DNA of 64,000 nt, taken from assembly GCF_017355165.1 (NCBI RefSeq), contig NZ_JADILK010000016.1, positions 1 through 64,000 on the forward strand, given 5' to 3'. Under the pieces are notes generated by a model. It ran no database searches and was not told the DNA's origin. It worked only from the letters and a program-made list of their open reading frames with translations. Position 1 is the stretch's first letter. The number at the start of each line of letters is the position of its first letter. Made by a program: the position numbers and the translations under genes. Below, piece by piece: positions 16,209 to 25,390 of this stretch. Origin of the DNA: Bacillus sp. SD075. Lineage in GTDB: Bacteria > Bacillota > Bacilli > Bacillales > DSM-1321.

Positions 16209-17399
16209 ATGATGAAGACCATACAGGAAACAGTTGTGGATGAAGTGATTTCATGGAGGCGTCATTTTCATGAGAATCCGGAGCTCTCATATCAGGAGCA
16301 CCAGACTTCTGAATTCATTTACAGGAAATTAAAGACTTTTACAGGATTAGAGGTGACGAGACCTACCGAGACGAGCGTTTTAGCGGTTCTCAAAGGAGCT
16401 AAAAAATCTGCCCGAAAATCGAATACCATCACCTTTCGTGCTGATATTGATGCACTCCCGATTGAAGAAGAAGCAGAAATTGATTATAAATCAAAAAATC
16501 CTGGGGTAATGCATGCGTGCGGACATGATGCACATGCTGCGATGTTATTAGGTGCTGCTAAAGTCCTCTCTGGGAAAAAAGATGCGATTAATGGCGAGAT
16601 CAGGTTTATTTTCCAACACGCCGAAGAGGTTCTGCCAGGGGGAGCTCAGGAATTGGTGGAAAAAGGGGTCATGGAAGGAGTGGATTTTGCATTTGCACTG
16701 CATGTTACTCCTTATGAAAGAACAGGAACAATCTGTTTAAGGGAAGGGGTATTCTGTGCTGCAGCCGATGATTTTGAAATTAAAATCATAGGTCAGGGCG
16801 GTCATGCGTCGACTCCGGAATTAACGGTAGATCCGCTTATCATTGGCGCAGAAATTACGACGAATATTCAACATATCGTTTCCAGAAAAATTTCAGCTCT
16901 TAGGACACCTGTCATTTCAGTCACTCAGTTCCATTCCGGAAGTGCGCTCAATGTCATACCTGAATATGCAGAAATCGGTGGTACCATTCGTTCCCTAGAC
17001 TCTGATAGCCGAGTGAAAGCAAGGGAGTATCTAGAGCAAATCGTTAAGGGGATATCAGAAGCGCATGGGGCAAAATGTGAAATTACTTGGTATTTAGGGT
17101 ATCCAGCAGTGGTAAATGATAAAGCTGCTGTTGATATTTCAAGAACGGTCATGGAAGGTATTTTTGAAGAAAATAATATCATCCAGGTTGATGATCCTAT
17201 GTTTGGAACAGAAGATTTTTCGGCATTTTCCGAAATCGTCCCGTCTTCCATGCAATTTATAGGCGTCCATAATAATGAGTTTGGAAAAGCGTACCCTTTA
17301 CACCACCCTAAATTTAAAATCGATGAGAAGGCTTTAGGATATGGAGTAAGGTATTTTATAGGAATAGCGGATAAATTATGCGGTCATCAAAATAATTGA
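16209..17399 (+). CDS. M20 amidohydrolase (aminoacylase / hippurate hydrolase-like)
   Basis: This 396-residue protein belongs to the M20D amidohydrolase group, which removes an acyl group from N-acyl amino acids. Metal ligands are visible in MHACGHDAHAAMLLGAA near residue 105 and in HAEEVLPGGAQELVEKG near 140. A dimerisation domain starts near GQGGHASTPE, and a late FGTEDFSAF and LHHPKF supply further ligands. The start has GAGGAGG upstream. It is the last gene of the IclR-linked run and could de-acylate an amino acid imported by the carrier next to it. Confidence 0.85.
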   Translation: MMKTIQETVVDEVISWRRHFHENPELSYQEHQTSEFIYRKLKTFTGLEVTRPTETSVLAVLKGAKKSARKSNTITFRADIDALPIEEEAEIDYKSKNPGVMHACGHDAHAAMLLGAAKVLSGKKDAINGEIRFIFQHAEEVLPGGAQELVEKGVMEGVDFAFALHVTPYERTGTICLREGVFCAAADDFEIKIIGQGGHASTPELTVDPLIIGAEITTNIQHIVSRKISALRTPVISVTQFHSGSALNVIPEYAEIGGTIRSLDSDSRVKAREYLEQIVKGISEAHGAKCEITWYLGYPAVVNDKAAVDISRTVMEGIFEENNIIQVDDPMFGTEDFSAFSEIVPSSMQFIGVHNNEFGKAYPLHHPKFKIDEKALGYGVRYFIGIADKLCGHQNN

Positions 17400-17606
17400 G
17401 AAAGCATTGGGCAGGACGAGACACCCGTTATAGTTTTAGAGAGGCTTTCGGTTGTCTTTTCTCCCTATCATGACTATATTTCTATGGTTTCCGCTTCAGT
17501 TAAGCGCAGCAAATTGATGTAAAGAAATTTCATGTAAAGACGATGGTTCAAAAGGTAAATTACCCACATCTTTTAAAAATAAGCTACCTATTTAGGAGGA
17601 GTATAT

Positions 17607-18368
17607 ATGTTTAAACACGCGATTGTAAGAAAGATTGGTAAAAGTTTTGTAAATGGCTTAACAACATCGGATTTAGGAAACCCGGATTATGAAAAAGCGC
17701 TTGTACAACACGAAGCTTATGTAGAAGCCTTAAAAAGGTGCGGTGTGAAAGTGACCGTTCTCGAATCGGATGAGAGATACCCTGATTCTACGTTTGTGGA
17801 AGATACCGCTGTATTGACGCCAAAATGTGCCCTTGTAACCAATCCTGGTGCAGAAAGCCGGAATGGTGAGATTAATGAAATGAAAGAAGTTTTAAAGGGA
17901 TTTTATGACACAATCGAATATATTCAATCTCCGGGTATGTTAGATGGCGGAGATGTAATGCAAGTTGAAGATCACTTCTATGTGGGCCTTTCAACTAGAA
18001 CAAATGAAGCAGGTGCTCTGCAATTCAAAGATATCATGGGTAAGTATGGTTATGATACAACCATCATTCCCCTTAAGAAATTCTTTCATTTAAAAACGGG
18101 TGTCAATTACCTGGGAGACAATAATTTATTAGTGGCAGGGGAGTTCATCAATCACGAGATTTTTTCTAGCTTCAATCAAATAACCGTAAAACAGGAGGAG
18201 GAATATTCGGGTAACTGCGTCAGAATGAACGACTGCGTTATTGTCCCTAAAGGATTTGGGGATACCAAGAAAAAAATTGAAGATTTGGGATACACAGTGA
18301 TTGAAGTGGAAATGTCGGAATTTCAAAAACAAGATGGCGGCCTTAGTTGTCTCTCATTGAGGTTCTAA
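17607..18368 (+). CDS. ddaH: Dimethylarginine dimethylaminohydrolase (DDAH)
   Basis: This 253-residue enzyme of the guanidino-modifying superfamily hydrolyses N-omega-methylated arginine to citrulline and methylamine or dimethylamine. Substrate and catalytic motifs are intact: DSTFVEDTAVL near residue 57, GMLDGGDVMQ near 115, the catalytic His in FHLKTGVNYLGDN near 155, and the nucleophilic Cys in the terminal GGLSCLSLRF. Length and motif order fit bacterial DDAH. AGGAGG precedes the ATG. The next gene is a cationic amino acid permease 51 bases on, which suggests import and hydrolysis of methylarginine. Arginine deiminase is unlikely given the short length. Confidence 0.88.
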   Translation: MFKHAIVRKIGKSFVNGLTTSDLGNPDYEKALVQHEAYVEALKRCGVKVTVLESDERYPDSTFVEDTAVLTPKCALVTNPGAESRNGEINEMKEVLKGFYDTIEYIQSPGMLDGGDVMQVEDHFYVGLSTRTNEAGALQFKDIMGKYGYDTTIIPLKKFFHLKTGVNYLGDNNLLVAGEFINHEIFSSFNQITVKQEEEYSGNCVRMNDCVIVPKGFGDTKKKIEDLGYTVIEVEMSEFQKQDGGLSCLSLRF

Positions 18369-18419
18369 GATGGTTTGGGAGAAGGCATACGCTAATAGAT
18401 AAGAGAAGGACGTGATTAT

Positions 18420-19835
18420 ATGGGGTATGGGCTGGAGAACAATGATCAGCTGCAACGCTCAATGAAAAGACGCCATTTATTTATGCTTTCACTTGGCGGC
18501 GTAATTGGTACGGGCCTTTTTCTAAATGCAGGCTATACAATTAACCAAGCGGGGGCAGGAGGGGCCTTGGTCGGTTATCTAGCTGGCGGCCTTATTTTGT
18601 ATATGGTTATGGTCTGCCTTGGCGAGCTAGCCGTCCATATGCCGGTTACGGGTTCATTCCAAAAATATGCTGCCGAATATATTGGGCCTTCTGCTGGTTT
18701 CTCTCTAGGGTGGATGTATTTCGTAGGTTCAGCCGCAACTGCAGGAGTTGAGTTTACGGCAGCAGGAATATTGATGAAACAATGGTTCCCCCATAGTGCT
18801 ACCTGGATTTGGTGTGCTGTCTTCATAGTGCTTTTATTTACATTGAATGCATTAACGACAAGAGGTTTTGCAGAGGCGGAATATTGGTTCGCTGGAATAA
18901 AAATCGTTGCAGTTTTTTTGTTTATCTTGATAGGAATCGCTGGCATCTTTGGTTTCGTCTCTTTATCTGATCGTCCAACCCCATTCTTTGAGAATTTGGC
19001 TCCTTCTGGTCTTTTTCCAGTAGGTGGCATTACAATTATCTTTGTGACAATGATGAATGTTATATTTTCTTATCAAGGCTCAGAACTAATAGGGATAGCG
19101 GCAGGGGAAAGTGAAAAACCTGAAGAGAACATCCCTAAAGCCATTCGAAACGTATTATTCAGAATCATTGTTTTTTACATTTCTTCCATTATCATCCTTT
19201 CTGCCATATTCCCTTCTTCGGAATTAGGCTTATTGGAAAGCCCTTTTGTAACTCTGATGAAGATAGCGGGAATCCCTTATGCAGCAGGTATCATGAATTT
19301 CATTATTTTGACAGCCATTCTATCTGTGGGGAATTCATGTCTTTATGCATCTACTCGCTTGCTTTGGTCGATGGCTCATGATGGAATGGCACCTAAGGTG
19401 TTTGGTATATTGTCCAAAAGGAAAGTGCCCTTGAATGCCCTTCTTTTTACAATATGCTTTTCGCTACTATCGTTATTGACTAGCTTCATTGCGGCTGATA
19501 CTGTGTTCGTGATTCTTATGTCCATAGCGGGTATTTCCGTCACGATCTCATGGATGGGAATTGCTTTATCGCAATATATGTTTAGAAGGAAATTTATAAA
19601 AGCGGGTGGTAAAACGGAAGATTTAAAATACATAGTACCATTTTACCCATTTGTCCCGTTGTTTTGTTTAGGCTTTTGTTTGCTGATTCTAGTATTTCTT
19701 GCCTTTGACCCCACTCAGCGAGTTGGACTGTTTTATGGAATAGGATTTTTGGTAGCCTGTATAGTATTCTATAAATTTAAATTGGCTAAGAAAGTAGAGT
19801 CAAACACTAACTTTGAAAATGAAAAAATAATGTAA
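18420..19835 (+). CDS. Cationic amino acid permease, RocE/RocC-like
   Basis: This 471-residue APC-type permease has twelve helices and the amino acid transporter signature. MLSLGGVIGTGLFLNAGYTI lies in helix 1, SFQKYAAEYIGPSAGFSLGW near 78, and the conserved ESEKPEENIPKAIR loop near 232. The motif set is that of the arginine/lysine/ornithine subgroup (RocC, RocE, LysP). It sits directly behind DDAH with a 51-base gap and its own ribosome site. It is therefore a good candidate importer for arginine or methylarginine. A T-tailed hairpin follows it. Confidence 0.85.
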   Translation: MGYGLENNDQLQRSMKRRHLFMLSLGGVIGTGLFLNAGYTINQAGAGGALVGYLAGGLILYMVMVCLGELAVHMPVTGSFQKYAAEYIGPSAGFSLGWMYFVGSAATAGVEFTAAGILMKQWFPHSATWIWCAVFIVLLFTLNALTTRGFAEAEYWFAGIKIVAVFLFILIGIAGIFGFVSLSDRPTPFFENLAPSGLFPVGGITIIFVTMMNVIFSYQGSELIGIAAGESEKPEENIPKAIRNVLFRIIVFYISSIIILSAIFPSSELGLLESPFVTLMKIAGIPYAAGIMNFIILTAILSVGNSCLYASTRLLWSMAHDGMAPKVFGILSKRKVPLNALLFTICFSLLSLLTSFIAADTVFVILMSIAGISVTISWMGIALSQYMFRRKFIKAGGKTEDLKYIVPFYPFVPLFCLGFCLLILVFLAFDPTQRVGLFYGIGFLVACIVFYKFKLAKKVESNTNFENEKIM

Positions 19836-19847
19836 TAGGGTTACACC

Positions 19848-19882
19848 AAAGGCTAGCCAGTTTTTACTGGTTGGCCTTTTTA
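19848..19882 (+). terminator. Terminator after DDAH-permease pair
   Basis: AAAGGCTAGCCAGT pairs with ACTGGTTGGCCTTT, followed by T residues. It closes the ddaH-permease unit. Confidence 0.85.
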
Positions 19883-20098
19883 AATCTTGAAATTACAGTA
19901 ACTTTGATAATTATATACTGCATCGGAAGGGGAAAACTTACATTTTAACAAAATGGAAGGAATATCTTACAAAATAGGAAGGGGGAATTAACAAGCATGA
20001 TTACAAAGTGACTAACGACATCACAATGAGTCTGTGGAGAAATAACTTTTTTACCGAGAGACGGAAAGAAAACAATAATATTAAAATTGGGGGAAGTA

Positions 20099-20437
20099 AT
20101 GAAGATCAATCACATAAATTTAACAGTTAATGATGTTACAGCATCAAGGGAGTTTTTAGAAAGATACTTTGGATTGTCATGTGCAGGAAGTCGAGGAGAT
20201 GGGTTTGCTGCAATGAAAGATGATAATGGATCCATATTGACACTAATGAAAGGAAGCGATGTACAATACCCCAAGACATTTCATGTTGGTTTCATACAAG
20301 AAAATGAAGAACAAGTTAACAGGATCAATCAACGGTTGAAGGATGATGGATTCATGGTAAAGCCTCCAAAACACTTACACAGATATACTTTCTATGTAGA
20401 AGCGCCTGGAGGTTTTAACGTTGAAGTACTGTGTTAA
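20099..20437 (+). CDS. VOC (glyoxalase/bleomycin resistance) fold protein
   Basis: The 112-residue protein has a single vicinal-oxygen-chelate domain. It starts with INHINLTVNDV, where His is the usual first metal ligand, has a central RGDGFAAMKDDNG strand pair, and ends with YTFYVEAPGGFNVEVLC, whose late Glu is the usual last ligand. The ATG at 20099 is chosen because GGGGGAAG precedes it. The family includes glyoxalases, dioxygenases and antibiotic-binding proteins, and no substrate can be assigned. It stands alone between terminators. Confidence 0.75.
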   Translation: MKINHINLTVNDVTASREFLERYFGLSCAGSRGDGFAAMKDDNGSILTLMKGSDVQYPKTFHVGFIQENEEQVNRINQRLKDDGFMVKPPKHLHRYTFYVEAPGGFNVEVLC

Positions 20438-20535
20438 AAAAACGCAGTTCAGTGAGGTACGGTGAACTGTATCACAAGTTAAGCGTTTAACAACTGAAGT
20501 ATTTCAATGTTTTTCAGCATTAGGCTCATTATAAG

Positions 20536-20578
20536 AAGCCCAATTCCTCAATTTAAATGGTGAGAAATTGGGCTTTTT
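20536..20578 (+). terminator. Terminator after the VOC gene
   Basis: AAGCCCAATT and AATTGGGCTT form the outer stem, with CTCA/TGAG pairing inside, and a run of T follows. Confidence 0.8.
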
Positions 20579-20740
20579 ATATTGTATTTTCCTTAAAGGT
20601 GTAAATCCGCATTTTCCTGCCGATACACCTAATAGTGACATGAGAATATTATATATTTAGATATAGACCTCGCTAGTATATTTTAATTTAATATATACAC
20701 AAAGTGGTGGTTTGTAAAATATGTATGGAGTAAAGTGTAG

Positions 20741-20947
20741 AAAACAAAAGAGTTAAGACAAAACATCTCTGGTAAAACTCTATGTCCATTTATGCGTGAA
20801 TTGGGTCAGCTGATTGTTACTGGTAAGGGTGTCTTCATGATCAGCATTGGCATCTCTGCTTTTTTCCGAGATATCACCTCAATATCTTCTTTCCATTTTA
20901 CCGAGGGAGACGTTAAGGAGGTAAATCGGACTTTGTTCGCAAACTAA
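20741..20947 (+). other. Unidentified stop-free stretch, possible gene relic
   Basis: Sixty-eight codons are open between a TAG and a TAA and have amino acid composition like real protein. From an ATG at 20792 the reading is MRELGQLIVTGKGVFMISI, then GISAFFRDITSISSF, and it ends in VNRTLFAN. There is no ribosome site before the ATG, and I do not recognise the family. The strong terminator that follows fits the idea of an old gene. It could also be chance. Confidence 0.3.
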
Positions 20948-20984
20948 AGACATTCATGATAAGATAAATAAATCAAATACTAGT

Positions 20985-21030
20985 AAGGCAGGGTGGAGTC
21001 AGTCAATTCTGGCTCCACCCTGCCTTTTTG
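20985..21030 (+). terminator. Strong hairpin just before the YibE-like gene
   Basis: AAGGCAGGGTGGAG pairs with CTCCACCCTGCCTT around about 14 bases, and T residues follow. It ends only 27 bases before the next start codon, so it either ends upstream transcription or attenuates expression of the YibE/YibF pair. Confidence 0.75.
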
Positions 21031-21056
21031 CCCACCTGATATTTGGAGGTTTTATT

Positions 21057-22196
21057 TTGAATGTTATCGTAAATAAATTTAAAAAAATGGGTTACAAGCA
21101 TGTTTCTTTGTACGCTGTCATAGCACTTTGTTTGGTCGCTTCTGTTTTCTTTGTTCATCACAATTATACATTCTATGAAGTTCCAATAGCCAAAGTCATC
21201 AAAACAAATCTGGAAAATACAACTGAATTGAATGATATGTATCAAAATGAAGATCGACTATTTACCCAGAGTATAATAGCCGAATTACAAAATGGAGAAG
21301 AAAAAGGAAAACTTATTCATTTAAAGAATGAATATTCCTCATCCGGAGCTTTTGATCAAGAATATCGAGTTGGAAATGATCTATTTGTTTCGATTGATAC
21401 GAAAACAGAAGGAAATTCAGAGTTAACTGGAACCATAAAAGACGTAAAGCGTGATAAATTTGTGTTGATTGTAGCATGGGTTTTTATCTTTACATTACTT
21501 ATCGTTGGAAAAAAGCAAGGCCTGTTTTCAATTATAAGTTTGGCAGTCAATGCCATATTGTTGTCATATGCATTAGATTTTTATTTGAATACATCAGACA
21601 TTGGTTTGGTATTGATATGCAGTATAAGTATCATTCTATTTACGGTTCTTTCCCTTTTACTCGTTAACGGTTTTAATGAAAAAACCTATGCAGCGGTTAT
21701 TGCGACACTGTTAGGGACTTTTTTATCACTGTTCATCACTTATCTTGTTATGTGGTTAACTTCCGAAAATGGACTTCGATATGAAGAGATGCAATTTATC
21801 ACTCGTCCTTATAAAATGGTGTTTATGGCAGGGTTATTTATCGGTTCTTTAGGAGCCGTAATGGATATAGCCATTACCATGTCTTCTTCGATTTTTGGGT
21901 TGTATGAAAAGAATAACTACATATCGGTAAAAGCACTTAAAACTTCAGGATTAGAGATTGGAAAAGACATAATGGGAACCATGACAAATATTTTGTTCTT
22001 TGCCTATATAAGTGGCTCCATACCTATGATTATATTGTATTTGAAAAATGATTCTGCATTGGGATTTACCCTTACCATGAACCTTACATTGGAATTGGCC
22101 CGTGCCCTAGCTGGTGGTATTGGAATCGTGTTAACTATTCCAATAGGCCTATATGTCTCTATTTTTTTCATTAATCGAAAGAGGGAAAGAAGATGA
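21057..22196 (+). CDS. YibE/F-like membrane protein, long subunit
   Basis: The 379-residue product has one N-terminal membrane anchor, an extracytoplasmic region of about 100 residues (the YibE-type domain with a GNDLFVSID-like strand), and then six or seven membrane helices near 140-375. The second half carries the family block GSLGAVMDIAITMSSSIF and then GRDIMGT-like residues (GLEIGKDIMGTMTN). The family is widespread in Firmicutes and has no proven function; transport is assumed from topology. The TTG start has GGAGG upstream. Its stop overlaps the start of the next gene by four bases. Confidence 0.75.
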   Translation: MNVIVNKFKKMGYKHVSLYAVIALCLVASVFFVHHNYTFYEVPIAKVIKTNLENTTELNDMYQNEDRLFTQSIIAELQNGEEKGKLIHLKNEYSSSGAFDQEYRVGNDLFVSIDTKTEGNSELTGTIKDVKRDKFVLIVAWVFIFTLLIVGKKQGLFSIISLAVNAILLSYALDFYLNTSDIGLVLICSISIILFTVLSLLLVNGFNEKTYAAVIATLLGTFLSLFITYLVMWLTSENGLRYEEMQFITRPYKMVFMAGLFIGSLGAVMDIAITMSSSIFGLYEKNNYISVKALKTSGLEIGKDIMGTMTNILFFAYISGSIPMIILYLKNDSALGFTLTMNLTLELARALAGGIGIVLTIPIGLYVSIFFINRKRERR

Positions 22197-22969
22197 ATGT
22201 ATTAGTGTTGCTAGCGATTATACTATTAATATTGATGATCTTGATTGGCGGAAAAAAAGGGGCACGTTCATTTTTTGCTTTGTTCCTAAACTTTGGTGTG
22301 TTACTTTTTACCATCATTTTTATGACAAATCCAAATAATGATCCGTATATCGTAACATTGATTGCATGTACGGTGATTAGTTATATTAATTTATTTTTTA
22401 TTAACGAAGTGAACAGTACAACAAAAACAGCATTCATTTCTACTATTATCACGATTGTTATTGTACTCTTTTTTATTGTCATTGTGACGGAAAATGCGAT
22501 GATACAAGGTTTCGGTGAAGAAGAAATAGAAGAGCTTAGCATCTTTTCCCTTTATATTGGAGTAGATTTTGTTAAAATTGGAGCTTCAGTAATTATTATG
22601 AGTACTATTGGCGCGATTATCGATACAGCCATGGCCATTGCATCTCCCATGCGAGAAATGTATCATCACCATCCATCCATTAGCAAGAAAGAATTATTCA
22701 CATTTGGATTAAGTATTGGGAGGGATATCTTAGGAACATCTACGAATACACTATTTTTTGCTTTCTTTGGAGGCTATTTGGCATTGCTTATATGGTTTAA
22801 GGATTTATCCTACTCTGTTGGAGAAATTGTAAACTCAAAAATATTTAGTGCTGAAATGATCACTATATTTAGTGCTGGGACAGGTGTAGCCCTGATAATT
22901 CCTATTACTGCCTTGATTACTGCTTATTTTTTGGTGAAAAAAAGAGGGAATAAAGCGAAAGTGATTTAG
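22193..22969 (+). CDS. YibE/F-like membrane protein, short subunit
   Basis: This 258-residue membrane protein has about seven helices and parallels the membrane half of the gene before it. The shared blocks are MSTIGAIIDTAMAIASPM and GLSIGRDILGTSTNTLFFAF, each matching the IMGxxN pattern of its partner. The ATGA overlap with the first gene means coupled translation, and the two products probably form one complex. The substrate is unknown. Confidence 0.75.
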   Translation: MNVLVLLAIILLILMILIGGKKGARSFFALFLNFGVLLFTIIFMTNPNNDPYIVTLIACTVISYINLFFINEVNSTTKTAFISTIITIVIVLFFIVIVTENAMIQGFGEEEIEELSIFSLYIGVDFVKIGASVIIMSTIGAIIDTAMAIASPMREMYHHHPSISKKELFTFGLSIGRDILGTSTNTLFFAFFGGYLALLIWFKDLSYSVGEIVNSKIFSAEMITIFSAGTGVALIIPITALITAYFLVKKRGNKAKVI

Positions 22970-23055
22970 GTTTCACTGCAAAAAGGCTTATGAGCACTCA
23001 TTTGCCAGCTTAATTCCTTCATAACGTTCATGATGTACATGGAAAGAAATTAACG

Positions 23056-23109
23056 AAAAAGCTGACTGCATAAGCCCATTCAAGGCGGCTTGTGTATCAG
23101 CTTTTCTTT
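23056..23109 (+). terminator. Terminator between convergent units
   Basis: AAAAGCTGA pairs with TCAGCTTTT, with a second TAAGCC/GGCTT stem inside, and T residues follow. It lies between the YibE/YibF pair and the end of the minus-strand activator gene. Confidence 0.7.
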
Positions 23110-23159
23110 TTTAACTTTAGTTGCCAACCGGTTTGAAACTGTATGACTGTATCCTGAAA

Positions 23160-24992
23160 TCAAACATGTATATTGAGTTGCTTCCGGAGTCGTTGCATTT
23201 CAGAATTAAAATAGGCTTTACTGTAATCGCATCCGACAATAGCAACGATATTGCCGTCATCATCAATAATTGGCGCAAAGCTTGTTTTCCATTCACCGTA
23301 CCTGTCTTCGTATATGGGAGTAACACCCGCTTTACCATTAAACGCCTGGTAAGCGACATTAACCATTTCCGGGGGACCGATATATTCTTCCCCCGGTTCA
23401 ATTACAAAGCCTTTATCTGCAACGAGGTGAATCAGACGTCCATCCTCAGTCATGATAAATATAAAGACCCATTCAATTACGCCTTCCTTTTCTTGAATCA
23501 TGGTAAGCTTTTGTTTTAATTTCTGGGAATAGGAAGTTTGCCGGTTCATATTTTTTTGTAGGTTGATAACCTCTTCAGCTGGAATGATAGCTGCGGTTAC
23601 AGCGGCAACGGAACGAAGCCGTTGATTTATTTGTTCTTCTAAAATGGCCCGTTTATTCACTGGTGAAAAGCGTGCCTCTTCAATCTTATTACGTAATTTT
23701 TTATATTTCCTGCTCATCGTCGGCTGGCTGACCTCCAATACCTTTGCCGCTAGTTTTAATGATTTGTATTGTTCCATTGCCATGTTGATCAGTTGCTCCT
23801 CCACAAGTTCGACTGCTTCCTGCAAAGGCATTAGAAAATCGATAACAGGTAGTGAAGTGGGTTTGGGCCCTTTAAAAGGGAGGACCTCTTTAACCAAAGC
23901 AACATCCACTTCCGGTATTCCGCTTGTAATCACAAGCCTCTCAACTGTATTTTCAAGTTCACGCACGTTACCTGGCCATTGATAGATACATAGCAAGTCG
24001 ATTGCATCCGGTGTGAAGGCTACATTTCGATTGTATAGTGCATTGTACTTTTGTAAAAAAAATTGAACCAGGTGAGGGATTTCATCTACACGATTTCTAA
24101 GCGGCGGAAGATGGATAGGAACGACATGAAGACGATAATATAAGTCTTCTCGAAATTCACCTTTTTTCACCATTTTTTCGAGCGATTTATTTGTTGCGGC
24201 AATCACTTGAATATCAACAGGGTGTGAGGTCGTACTTCCTATTGGTGTGACCACGCGTTCCTGAAGGACGCGAAGCAGTTTTACTTGTACGTTAAGCGGT
24301 AACTCGCCCACTTCATCCAAGAATAGGATACCCTTATGGGCCAGTGTGAATTTCCCTTTGGCACCGTCTTTCCGTGCGCTGGTAAATGCCCCTTCTACGT
24401 AGCCAAACAGTTCGCTTTCAATCAAGTTTTCCGGGATGGCGCCGCAATTGACAGGTATAAATGGACCGTCGCTTCTGTTACCCATATTATGTATGGCCCT
24501 GGCGGCCATTTCCTTCCCTACACCGGATTCCCCCAATAATAGGACGGTTGCACTGACATCACAGACCATGTGCATTTTATGAAGAACATCAAGCATGGGT
24601 TTACTGCGGATCACAAATGGAAAAGATGGCTTCTTTGATTCCGACAAAGCCCCCAATTGCCTCACTGATGCATCTGGATAAGAGTCTTTCATTTCTTTAT
24701 AGGCCCAGACCCATGCCCCAGATTCAATCGGGTACGCCGTCATCAGCATCTCTGGACCCTGCCATGAGGGCTGCATGAAAGATCTTTTTTCATTTTTGCC
24801 CATTACCTCTTCTGCCAAGCTTGTAGAAAATAAATCTTGTTCCACATCCTTGATAGAACCACCGATATTAGCGGATTTGACTGTTTGGAATAAGGAGTTC
24901 CCTGTTCCGATCGATTTCAGTATGGTGCCATTATTATCTGTCACAATAAGCTGATCGTAAATAGACAAGAGTGCAGAGGTGAAGTGATCCAT
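23160..24992 (-). CDS. Sigma-54-dependent activator with C-terminal sensor domain
   Basis: This 610-residue enhancer-binding protein has an N-terminal PAS/GAF-like region (about 1-105). An AAA+ domain follows (about 125-355) with Walker A GESGVGKE near 154, Walker B ILFLDEVGE near 222, and the sigma-54 contact loop as GAFTSA near 201 instead of GAFTGA. A helix-turn-helix lies near 408-435. After the helix-turn-helix come about 170 more residues: a coiled-coil-like stretch (450-500) and then a cache/PAS-like domain (about 505-595) with YEDRYGEWKTSFAPIIDDDGN. Most activators end at the helix-turn-helix, so the order is unusual. It is divergent from the N-demethylase operon, whose sigma-54 promoter it should drive. 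Confidence 0.88.
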   Translation of the reverse strand: MDHFTSALLSIYDQLIVTDNNGTILKSIGTGNSLFQTVKSANIGGSIKDVEQDLFSTSLAEEVMGKNEKRSFMQPSWQGPEMLMTAYPIESGAWVWAYKEMKDSYPDASVRQLGALSESKKPSFPFVIRSKPMLDVLHKMHMVCDVSATVLLLGESGVGKEMAARAIHNMGNRSDGPFIPVNCGAIPENLIESELFGYVEGAFTSARKDGAKGKFTLAHKGILFLDEVGELPLNVQVKLLRVLQERVVTPIGSTTSHPVDIQVIAATNKSLEKMVKKGEFREDLYYRLHVVPIHLPPLRNRVDEIPHLVQFFLQKYNALYNRNVAFTPDAIDLLCIYQWPGNVRELENTVERLVITSGIPEVDVALVKEVLPFKGPKPTSLPVIDFLMPLQEAVELVEEQLINMAMEQYKSLKLAAKVLEVSQPTMSRKYKKLRNKIEEARFSPVNKRAILEEQINQRLRSVAAVTAAIIPAEEVINLQKNMNRQTSYSQKLKQKLTMIQEKEGVIEWVFIFIMTEDGRLIHLVADKGFVIEPGEEYIGPPEMVNVAYQAFNGKAGVTPIYEDRYGEWKTSFAPIIDDDGNIVAIVGCDYSKAYFNSEMQRLRKQLNIHV

Positions 24993-25115
24993 TTATGTCT
25001 ACCTGCCTTTCATTAAACTTCTTAGTTTTATATTACAGAAATTTCACAATTGTTCAATAGTTTCAAAAATGAATATTCTTCCTATTGAAAACCCTGTAAG
25101 CATAGTGTTTCTGAT

Positions 25116-25131
25116 TGGCATGGTTATTGCT
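25116..25131 (+). promoter_or_regulatory. Sigma-54 promoter of the N-demethylase operon
   Basis: TGGCATGGTTATTGCT is a near-consensus -24/-12 element 71 bases before the first gene of the operon. The roughly 120-base space back to the activator gene includes an imperfect dyad around CAATTG near 25046-25060 that could be its binding site. Confidence 0.8.
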
Positions 25132-25186
25132 ATAAAGTAAAGGGAAGGGACTAAAATGCATGATTGAAAAGGAGGGAGAGGCTATT

Positions 25187-25390
25187 TTGAATAAAGAGAA
25201 TCAGTTTCAACAGAATATCAATTCTGAAGATCCCTTTATTAAAAACCTATATTCAGATTTGAATGAGCGAATCAATGCGTATGAGCAGGAAGATGCCGTG
25301 AAAATCGACAAAATGAAATGGAAGGACGCGACAGGCTCTATTTTTTTCATGATTTTAATCATCGTTTACCTCGTCTATTCACTTGTTTAA
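25187..25390 (+). CDS. Small single-helix membrane protein
   Basis: The 67-residue product has a charged N-terminal half (NLYSDLNERINAYEQEDAV) and one C-terminal membrane helix (about residues 46-66). The TTG at 25187 is chosen because GGAGGGAG lies ten bases upstream; an in-frame ATG at 25160 is possible. It is the first gene behind the sigma-54 promoter and lies 85 bases before an NCS1 transporter. It may be an accessory subunit of that transporter, as small membrane proteins are for some other carriers. I know no named family for it. Confidence 0.6.
   Translation: MNKENQFQQNINSEDPFIKNLYSDLNERINAYEQEDAVKIDKMKWKDATGSIFFMILIIVYLVYSLV

Noticed and set aside
18575-19030. Minus-strand open frame opposite the RocE-like permease
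   Set aside because: Antisense shadow of a membrane protein gene with no start signal and no family resemblance.
20848-20863. TGGCATCTCTGCTTTT as a sigma-54 promoter
   Set aside because: The GC dinucleotide is one base too close, and the site lies inside a stop-free stretch followed by a terminator.
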